Positions 16,701 through 18,330 of a stretch of DNA of 18,330 nt are shown here, piece by piece. A program made the position numbers and the translations under genes. Below the pieces are notes generated by a model. It did not search any database, had not been told where the DNA came from, and saw nothing but the letters and a program-made list of their open reading frames with translations. The stretch's first letter is position 1. Each line of letters starts with the position of its first letter. The stretch lies in contig CAYQPE010000028.1 in the NCBI GenBank assembly GCA_964419445.1, positions 1 through 18,330 on the forward strand, read 5' to 3'. This DNA comes from JABHHG01 sp964419445 (GTDB lineage: Bacteria > Fidelibacterota > Marinisomatia > SCGC-AAA003-L08 > D37C17).

Positions 16701-18330
16701 ATTATCATTTGCAAATATTGATCTTGACGCTGGAACACTTGATGTTGTTATGGATAATGTTGTTGAAGTTGGCGGTTTCCAATTTTCCGTAAGTGGAATT
16801 AATGTAAATTCTGCTTCAGGTGGATCTGCAACTGATGCTGGATTTATGGTTTCAGCCAATGGTACAACAGTTCTTGGATTTTCTATGACTGGTGCTACTA
16901 TTCCTGCAGGTTCAGGTGTACTTACATCACTAGCATTTTCAAGTACTGGAGATGATGTTTGTTTTGATTCTGCTACTATTTCTGATGGTGGTGGTAACCC
17001 AGTTGATAATGCTCTAGGTGGATGTAATGGTGAAGGTGGAGGTGATGGTGGATCTGATGTTGAGGGTTGTACTGACATGTCAGCATGTAACTACAATGAA
17101 GATGCCACAATTGATGATGGAAGTTGTGAGTTTGAATCTTGTTCTGGTTGTATGGATCCATACGCAAACAACTATGATGATGAAGCAACTATTGAATGTG
17201 ATGATTGCTGTGAATATCCAGAAGTATTCTTTAGAGTACTAAGAGATGGTGTAGTAATTGAAAATGAAATCGAAGTCGATCCAAGTAACTATACATACTC
17301 TTATACAGATACGGGATTAGAGCATTCTACTGCATACTGTTATGTAGTTGAAGTTACAGTAGATGGTGAAGTAATGGATGCATCAAATGAAGCGTGTGCT
17401 ACTACAAATGAGCAATCATTACAATATTTCACCAATTTACCAGAAGAAACGGGTGTTACTTCATTAATAGTTATTCATGATGCTCTTGATCTTGAACCTG
17501 GAGATGAGATTGGTTTATTTGATTCAAATGCCATCTTAAACTACAACGATTGCAATACTGAGTATGGTGAATTGCTTGTTGGAGCAGGAGTATGGACAGG
17601 CTCACAGCTCAACTTAGTTGGTGTAGGGTCTGTTGATATGTGCCCATTTGGGGGTGTTCAATTAGCAGGTTACGTTGAAGGAAACCCAATCCAATTTAAA
17701 GTGTGGAAAGCCGCTGAAAATATGGTTTATGATGCAGAAGCTACTTATTCAGCTGGTACTGGCTCATGGGGAGATATTATCACGTCTGTATCACTACTTG
17801 AACCAGTCTTCTCAGTTACGCAAGATATTGATCTTAATGCACTACAAGTAAACTTATTCTCTACCAATGTTATGGCTGATGATATGAGTACAAGTGCTTT
17901 CTTTAATGGTGTAAACCTACTTATCACATCTGATGATGGCGGAAATTACTTTGTACCTAGTTTTGGTGTAGATTCCATTGAGGAAATGGGATGTGGCGAA
18001 GGTTACTCTGCATTCTTGCAAGGTATGGATGATGCAACGATTTCGACTGAGGGATTACCTTGTGATCCTGCCACAACTCTTCATTTAGATGCGTTACAAG
18101 TGAATCTTATGCCATTCTTGCCTGAAGATTGTATGGCAACTTCACATGTATTTGCTGGTCTTGAAGATCGAGTACTTATTGTGAAAGATGATGGGGGTAA
18201 CTACTATGTGCCTGGGTTTGGTGTTGAGTCATTAGATGTTATGTGTCCAAGTGATGGTTATGAAATATTCCTTGTAGGCATGGACGATCTTGAATTCCAG
18301 TACCCATCCTCAGATGGCTTGGCACGAGTA
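10714..18330 (+). CDS. Giant secreted cohesin-like / Cys-repeat / fibronectin III protein (3' truncated, contains N gap)
   Basis: Open for 2539 codons with no stop, running off the right edge; a 100-N gap covers codons 138-171 and the frame is the same on both sides. Residues 1-22 are a Sec signal peptide (KK, then FVSFLMVGAIFA, probable cut after Ala22). Order afterwards: cohesin-like C1 (23-129), gap, C2 (178-290), Cys block 1, C3, Cys block 2, C4, Cys block 3, C5 (874-997), intact FN3-1 (1005-1085), FN3-2 split by a Cys-dense insert (1094-1438), C6-C8 (1439-1835), FN3-3 split by C9 and C10 (1841-2231), then a C-terminal region with a tandem repeat. Very acidic: six Lys and 13 Arg in all. 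Probably an extracellular or surface protein, disulfide-rich and perhaps calcium-bound. No catalytic domain is recognised, and the sorting signal, if any, is past the window. I recognise the modules but no named family. Confidence 0.9.
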   Translation, partial: MSTFKKLTNIFVSFLMVGAIFANYLDLEDNGDGTWNVNYSSDTAIGGFQFNVEGATVASASGGVAAANGFMVSASGTTVLGFSMTGATLPAGMETLTVLSVSGAPTGLSGITMSDSSGGGLNFCYGVGCDVVVTCDDXXXXXXXXXXXXXXXXXXXXXXXXXXXXXXXXXXGGDGSSCLGIAISFSNVDLANGTLDVYMDNDVELGGFQFNVNGINITSAAGGSAVDNGFMVSASGTTVLGFSMTGATIPVGEGVLTSLTFDSNDGEVCFDNVVLSDASGAPITTTVGDCYAPASGCTDMAACNYDADAEVDDGSCWTTSDGCACEDGEGAMVDCAGVCDGAAEEDCAGECNGAAEVDCAGTCNGTALVDDCGVCDGGNADMDCGGICFGDSVEDCSGECGGSAVVDCAGECGGDAMEDCAGECNGDAVEDVCGVCEGTEIDPANCIQEGFMLSFGNVDYEGGSLEILMNNELPVSGFQFEVLGLNVSGAEGGIAGDAGFMLSGSGSTVIGFSITGAQLAPSNGVLVNVTFTDPTEEFCLDNVILSDPEGGSYDAEVGECFAGFGCTDMAACNYDEDAVIDNGTCEFIEDCLGECGGTAVVDDCGVCDGGNVDMDCEDVCFGDATYDCAGECNGDAVEDVCGVCEGTEIDPANCIMEGFSLSFANVDLMGGTLDVVMNNEFDVAGFQFEINGVTLTAASGGSADANSFMVSAGGNTVVGFNISGDVIPPGNGVLTTVEFSSYDGDVCLANAILSDSDGSAYDVELGDCYTGFGCMDDTACNFDPTAIFEADCYYQYDCFGECGGTAVEDCLGECGGDAIEDCAGECGGGAIVDCNDECGGGAVVGAGGQCCNEVDLDACGVCYGTAEVPEDCIPLVELSFANIEVNGDSLTFSVDIHNTVPVAGWQFAIDALPVGVLEITTAEGGLAADAGHSISFSPDGTVVGFSLEGLSVPPSTGSLVNISATIDNAYAILDLADGIFSDPDGYPIPVEYGDSFTFGELPGVPAAPTGLSAELVESVNVQLTWNEGAEVDFYTLYRDGIEIAQTSEASYYDAELLELTEYTYSVSATNISGTSDMSADVSITTEYAPFDVNPPTDLVATPGNGVVELTWDNPASGGDSQIGTECGDGMVLDCWLQCVDEATLLSWIGDGFCDDNTWGMYLDCPEFDCDGGDCPDLNCDGGEPPLSCEEQGLVTCPDGSCAATEADCPQSSAECEDCEFDFTPYGAECCDAAWTQFSISCADLEANYNWDCSGCNCPGDGEATCGDGNCNGDETNASCPDDCTVNGCNASTQVDDCADSDCCAASWIGDGYGDCEDQEFGCDLTCYDNDGGDCDGVSSSSTNDLRTSSEPVSLVSVDGKEYYFARPAQETRDELTGIQLWRSSEGTDFVVVAELGAGDESYSDSDVMNGTEYSYALTAIYDNGAFVSDFSNIATAMPMSEVELSLSGGTVQSGDEITLSLSLSNDDPISGFEFDLSDSPDYFNVLEVIPSGRIPESWMLSANASGHVLGFSIDGSVIEPGNGVVLDIVYSAFASEPSNVQICTDAEIFSDQNANQFPVDGDCSSVAVTVEGIEIYADYEDGPVDQGETAAVHVSMLNPDPMSGFEIHLDDSPESLSASLDDVVPSEDLDALGGMFSVSESNGNLIVLWFSVTGTQIPADFGDLFTVNYLVADDAADGPVDVTFGDATTFSNDQGQAMYWNGFGTSFDLGLPDIFLSLVQTGDYTYEIHMDNLDVVSGFQFGITDSPDNYTFVDASGTDRIPEDWSISGNDNNGEMSMLGFSFSGSTIDVGSGAIVEVEVDHDGSDFMSELCFSTFIISNPSATQYLTIAECADFINPFEPPAPMIELSAEGGDNEIELSWHVNVDGRSRDVVDLEFGNVDLSAGTAEVVMTNSEAVGGFQFAISGASVTAASGGSATDAGFMVSASGTTVLGFSMTGATIPAGSGVLTLLDLADVGDELCLASSTISDAGGSALSTTLGGCYPEDDEPTPDADVVLSFANIDLDAGTLDVVMDNVVEVGGFQFSVSGINVNSASGGSATDAGFMVSANGTTVLGFSMTGATIPAGSGVLTSLAFSSTGDDVCFDSATISDGGGNPVDNALGGCNGEGGGDGGSDVEGCTDMSACNYNEDATIDDGSCEFESCSGCMDPYANNYDDEATIECDDCCEYPEVFFRVLRDGVVIENEIEVDPSNYTYSYTDTGLEHSTAYCYVVEVTVDGEVMDASNEACATTNEQSLQYFTNLPEETGVTSLIVIHDALDLEPGDEIGLFDSNAILNYNDCNTEYGELLVGAGVWTGSQLNLVGVGSVDMCPFGGVQLAGYVEGNPIQFKVWKAAENMVYDAEATYSAGTGSWGDIITSVSLLEPVFSVTQDIDLNALQVNLFSTNVMADDMSTSAFFNGVNLLITSDDGGNYFVPSFGVDSIEEMGCGEGYSAFLQGMDDATISTEGLPCDPATTLHLDALQVNLMPFLPEDCMATSHVFAGLEDRVLIVKDDGGNYYVPGFGVESLDVMCPSDGYEIFLVGMDDLEFQYPSSDGLARV
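10780..11100 (+). repeat. Cohesin-like unit C1
   Basis: First beta-sandwich unit directly after the signal peptide. It starts with an acidic DNGDGTW turn, then GGFQFNVEG, NGFMVSASGTTVLGFSMTG and an ending near Cys124 and Cys129. The core matches C2, C9 and C10 closely. Its C-terminal part (LSVSGAPTGLSGITMSD) differs from the other units. The cohesin-fold assignment rests on the GFQF strand, the hydrophobic strand pattern and the GVL-type turn, judged by eye. Confidence 0.65.
11127..11226. other. Assembly gap (100 N)
   Basis: A run of exactly 100 undetermined bases inside the giant gene, between C1 and C2. A round 100 is the conventional placeholder for a gap of unknown size, so the true distance is not known. 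The reading frame happens to agree on both sides. Further repeat units may be hidden here, because short reads often fail in tandem repeats. Confidence 0.97.
11245..11583 (+). repeat. Cohesin-like unit C2
   Basis: Unit of about 113 residues: ISFSNVDLANGTLDVYMDN, then GGFQFNVNG, NGFMVSASGTTVLGFSMTG, GVLTSLTF, a Cys-containing strand (EVCFDNVVLSD) and a closing GDC. This complete example defines the pattern used to find the other units. The paired cysteines near the end (VC and DC) recur in C3, C4, C9 and C10 and may form a disulfide that closes each unit. Confidence 0.7.
11599..11661 (+). repeat. GCTD..ACNY..DGSC motif 1
   Basis: A 21-residue motif GCTDMAACNY followed by DADAEVDDGSC, with three cysteines and many acidic residues. 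The same short module is common in large exported proteins of marine Bacteroidota and relatives. Further copies here are at 12406-12468 and 17065-17127, with degenerate copies at 13030-13089 and 17146-17208. It joins a cohesin-like unit to a Cys-repeat block. Confidence 0.8.
11713..12051 (+). repeat. Cys-repeat block 1, nine copies of a DC.GEC.G.A.. unit
   Basis: About nine tandem units of 11-15 residues, consensus D-C-A-G-E-C-x-G-x-A-x-x, two cysteines each. Variants are DCGVCDGGNADM and the closing VCGVCEGTEIDPANC. Variation is largely at the last three positions and in spacing. The units are codon-phased with no stops, so they are protein repeats and not a DNA array. The block sits between GCTD motif 1 and C3. 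A rod of small disulfide loops is a reasonable structural guess. Confidence 0.85.
11968..12050 (+). repeat. 83-bp exact direct repeat, copy 1
   Basis: These 83 bases are identical to 12592-12674, offset 624 bp, in the same reading frame. They encode the final two Cys units of blocks 1 and 2, from DCAGECNGDAVE to the closing TEIDPAN. Flanking bases differ, so this is a recent local duplication or gene conversion within the gene. Confidence 0.95.
12061..12393 (+). repeat. Cohesin-like unit C3
   Basis: Unit with FMLSFGNVDYEGGSLEI, SGFQFEVLG, AGFMLSGSGSTVIGFSITG, GVLVNVTF, EFCLDNVILSD and a closing GEC. It follows the layout of C2 but is more diverged. It lies between Cys block 1 and GCTD motif 2, in a repeating cassette. 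Confidence 0.68.
12406..12468 (+). repeat. GCTD..ACNY motif 2
   Basis: GCTDMAACNYDEDAVIDNGTC, near-identical in spacing to motif 1. It connects C3 to Cys block 2 with the same linker order as in the first cassette. Confidence 0.8.
12481..12675 (+). repeat. Cys-repeat block 2, five units
   Basis: Five units: DCLGECGGTAVVD, DCGVCDGGNVDM, DCEDVCFGDATY, DCAGECNGDAVED and the closing VCGVCEGTEIDPANC. The order DCGV, then a CFGD unit, then the closing pair parallels block 1, so block 2 looks like a shortened copy of it. Confidence 0.85.
12592..12674 (+). repeat. 83-bp exact direct repeat, copy 2
   Basis: Second copy of the 83-base identical stretch at 11968-12050. Synonymous positions are also identical, unlike most other repeat units in this gene. 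Confidence 0.95.
12685..13017 (+). repeat. Cohesin-like unit C4
   Basis: Unit with FSLSFANVDLMGGTLDVVMNN, AGFQFEING, NSFMVSAGGNTVVGFNISG, GVLTTVEF, DVCLANAILSD and a closing GDC. It has the same length as C3 and sits between Cys block 2 and the degenerate GCMD motif. Confidence 0.7.
13030..13089 (+). repeat. GCMD..ACNF degenerate motif 3
   Basis: GCMDDTACNFDPTAIFEADC has the same cysteine spacing up to ACN but lost the DDGS end. It links C4 to Cys block 3. Confidence 0.65.
13102..13329 (+). repeat. Cys-repeat block 3, five units with a longer variant
   Basis: DCFGECGGTAVE, DCLGECGGDAIE, DCAGECGGGAIV, DCNDECGGGAVVGAGGQCC and then DACGVCYGTAEVPEDC. The fourth unit carries an added glycine-rich stretch and a CC pair. 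It ends, like blocks 1 and 2, with a CGVC unit, an acidic tail and a cysteine before the next cohesin-like unit. Confidence 0.82.
13333..13704 (+). repeat. Cohesin-like unit C5 (cysteine-free)
   Basis: VELSFANIEVNGDSLTFSVDIHNTVPVAGWQFAI opens the unit; Trp replaces the usual Phe in the GFQF strand. TVVGFSLEG and a GSLVNISATI strand follow. It lacks the paired cysteines of C2-C4, so it may fold without the closing disulfide. It ends the three-cassette region and is followed by a fibronectin III domain. Confidence 0.6.
13726..13968 (+). other. Fibronectin type III domain FN3-1 (intact)
   Basis: A continuous FN3 of about 80 residues: PAAPTGLSAE, strand B with VQLTWNE, strand C FYTLYRDG, then LTEYTYSVSATNISGTSD and the closing VSITT. 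The tryptophan of strand B and the tyrosines of TEYTYSV are the classic core residues. This intact copy is the reference that makes the two interrupted copies recognisable. Confidence 0.82.
13993..15027 (+). other. Interrupted fibronectin III domain FN3-2 with a 252-codon insert
   Basis: The first part, PPTDLVATPGNGVVELTWDNPAS (13993-14073), gives strands A and B. The rest, TGIQLWRSSEG onward to NGTEYSYALTAIYDNGAFVSD and SNIATAMP (14830-15027), gives strands C to G. Between them, 14074-14829 holds a Cys-dense segment plus a linker that includes SEPVSLVSVDGKEYYFARP. Aligned with FN3-1, the break falls in the B-C loop. The exact end of the insert is uncertain by perhaps 30 residues. Confidence 0.62.
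14092..14715 (+). repeat. Cys-dense insert with two Lin12/Notch-like (LNR-like) repeats
   Basis: 32 cysteines in 208 codons, an even number. LNR-like repeat 1 (14110-14235) has LLSWIGDGFCDD and ends in CPEFDCDGGDC. Repeat 2 (14602-14715) has CCAASWIGDGYGDC and ends in YDNDGGDC. The W-IGDG-C-D...C....DGGDC pattern is that of calcium-binding LNR modules, though the central CN of the canonical motif is changed. Between them lie an LDL-receptor-like CPDGSC segment and a CGDGNCNGDE..CPDDC motif. Disulfide and calcium binding are inferred from the families. Confidence 0.65.
15028..15402 (+). repeat. Cohesin-like unit C6, second subtype
   Basis: VELSLSGGTVQSGDEITLSLSLSND opens it, then ISGFEFDLSDSP, a longer loop with SGRIPESWMLSAN, GHVLGFSIDG, GNGVVLDIVYSA and VQICTDAEIFSD. 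The DSPD and IPE.W elements are shared with C8 but not with C1-C5, so C6-C8 form a separate subtype of about 125 residues. This subtype resembles classic cohesin layout more than the short units do. Confidence 0.65.
15403..15843 (+). repeat. Cohesin-like unit C7, second subtype
   Basis: VEGIEIYADYEDGPVDQGETAAVHVSML, then MSGFEIHLDDSPES, a loop with SEDLDALGGMFSVSES, LIVLWFSVTGTQIP, DLFTVNYLVAD and VTFGDATTFSND. It has no cysteine, is the longest of the units, and has Trp in the VLGF position (VLWF). Confidence 0.58.
15844..16218 (+). repeat. Cohesin-like unit C8, second subtype
   Basis: LPDIFLSLVQTGDYTYEIHMDN, then VSGFQFGITDSPDNY, DRIPEDWSISGND, MLGFSFSGSTIDVGSGAIVEVEV and ELCFSTFIISN, closing at AEC. 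It combines the DSPD and IPEDW elements of C6 with the GFQF strand of the short subtype. Confidence 0.6.
16330..16659 (+). repeat. Cohesin-like unit C9 (inside FN3-3)
   Basis: VVDLEFGNVDLSAGTAEVVMTN, GGFQFAISG, AGFMVSASGTTVLGFSMTG, GVLTLLDL, ELCLASSTISD and a closing GGC. Its central part is nearly the same DNA as C10. It belongs to the short subtype of C1-C4. Confidence 0.7.
16459..16530 (+). repeat. 72-bp near-identical direct repeat, copy 1 (in C9)
   Basis: Matches 16825-16896 at 70 of 72 bases, the two mismatches falling in one codon (AGC against AAT). Offset is 366 bp. The encoded core is DAGFMVSA, then GTTVLGFSMTGA. Confidence 0.92.
16687..17025 (+). repeat. Cohesin-like unit C10 (inside FN3-3)
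   Basis: DVVLSFANIDLDAGTLDVVMDN, GGFQFSVSG, AGFMVSANGTTVLGFSMTG, GVLTSLAF, DVCFDSATISD and a closing GGC. Short subtype, tandem with C9, and followed by a glycine-rich linker. Confidence 0.72.
16825..16896 (+). repeat. 72-bp near-identical direct repeat, copy 2 (in C10)
   Basis: Second copy of the stretch at 16459-16530. The bases on either side are more diverged, which fits a short conversion tract or a recent duplication with later drift. Confidence 0.92.
17065..17127 (+). repeat. GCTD..ACNY motif 4
   Basis: GCTDMSACNYNEDATIDDGSC, the most canonical copy. It follows C10 after a Gly/Glu-rich linker and is followed at 17146-17208 by a second motif. Confidence 0.82.
17146..17208 (+). repeat. 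GCMD..ANNY degenerate motif 5
   Basis: GCMDPYANNYDDEATIECDDC keeps the overall spacing but has Asn in place of the middle cysteine. It is the last element of the insert before FN3-3 resumes. Confidence 0.65.
17407..17808 (+). other. C-terminal beta-rich module of unknown family
   Basis: About 134 residues after FN3-3: SLQYFTNLPEETGVTSLIVI, then LEPGDEIGLFDSNAILNYND, GELLVGAGVWTGSQLNLVG, QLAGYVEGNPIQFKVWKA and VYDAEATYSAGTGSWGD. The GDEIGLFD, GVWTG and IQFKVWKA elements look like a recurrent domain of exported proteins in FCB bacteria, from memory only. Two of the four lysines of the mature protein are here. Confidence 0.55.
17809..18330 (+). repeat. Tandem C-terminal repeat, second copy cut by the window edge
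   Basis: Copy A (17809-18060) and copy B (18061-18330) share ALQVNL, an FFNG or VFAG strand, LLITSDDGGNYFVPSFGV against VLIVKDDGGNYYVPGFGV, a V-[DE]-S-[IL]-x-x-M stretch, and GYSAFLQGMDD against GYEIFLVGMDD. Each copy is about 80-90 residues. I do not recognise a named family. More copies or a sorting signal may follow outside the window. Confidence 0.72.

Larger units (their letters stand above)
16234..17406 (+). other. Interrupted fibronectin III domain FN3-3 with a 300-codon insert of two cohesin-like units
   Basis: PPAPMIELSAEGGDNEIELSWHV (from 16234) is strands A and B. EVFFRVLRDGVVIEN onward (17221-17406), with HSTAYCYVVEVTVDGEVMDASN and ATT, is strands C to G. The DNA between, 16321-17220, is 900 bp and holds C9, C10, a GCTD motif and a GCMD motif. 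Placed end to end, the two parts give one FN3 matching FN3-1, including the FFRVLRDG strand against FYTLYRDG. The break is again in the B-C loop. Confidence 0.68.

Overview
The window is AT-rich bacterial DNA with every supportable gene on the + strand. The left half (1-10573) is a tight run of housekeeping and central-metabolism genes. The right half (10714-18330) is one very large open gene for a secreted, repeat-built, cysteine-rich protein that leaves the window still open. Cassettes of GCTD..ACNY..DGSC and DC.GEC.G.A repeats joined to cohesin-like units, with an FCB-type SecA, suggest a marine FCB-superphylum bacterium. Candidatus Marinimicrobia (SAR406) is my first guess and Bacteroidota the alternative. 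This is inference from protein style; there is no rRNA gene to confirm it.

Left half: the C-terminal end of aspartyl-tRNA synthetase (1-561), then a strong intrinsic terminator (628-662). Next come eight genes with gaps of 18 nt or less, probably one operon: a PhoH-family ATPase (TTG start), acetyl-CoA acetyltransferase, 3-hydroxybutyryl-CoA dehydrogenase, acyl-CoA dehydrogenase, a leucine/Glu-type amino-acid dehydrogenase, NusB, SecA and a PLP-dependent cystathionine gamma-synthase/lyase. The four middle enzymes fit oxidation of branched-chain amino acids and short acyl-CoAs: the dehydrogenase deaminates the amino acid, acyl-CoA dehydrogenase oxidises the derived acyl-CoA, and the hydroxyacyl-CoA dehydrogenase and thiolase act on C4 intermediates. 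No crotonase or branched-chain ketoacid dehydrogenase is in view.

Right half: after a 140-nt spacer, an ORF runs 2539 codons (10714-18330) with no stop, through a run of exactly 100 N (11127-11226). It has a signal peptide, ten cohesin-like beta-sandwich units, three blocks of 12-13-residue Cys repeats, five GC(T/M)D motifs, a Cys-dense insert with two Lin12/Notch-like repeats, one intact and two interrupted fibronectin type III domains, and a C-terminal region with a tandem repeat cut by the window edge.

The most notable observations are in this gene. Two fibronectin III domains appear to be split at the same place, between strands B and C, by inserts of 252 and 300 codons. The mature protein is almost free of lysine and arginine, with none at all from residue 7 to 1037 in the determined sequence. 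Several modules show recent duplication at DNA level. No CRISPR array, tRNA, rRNA or insertion sequence was found.
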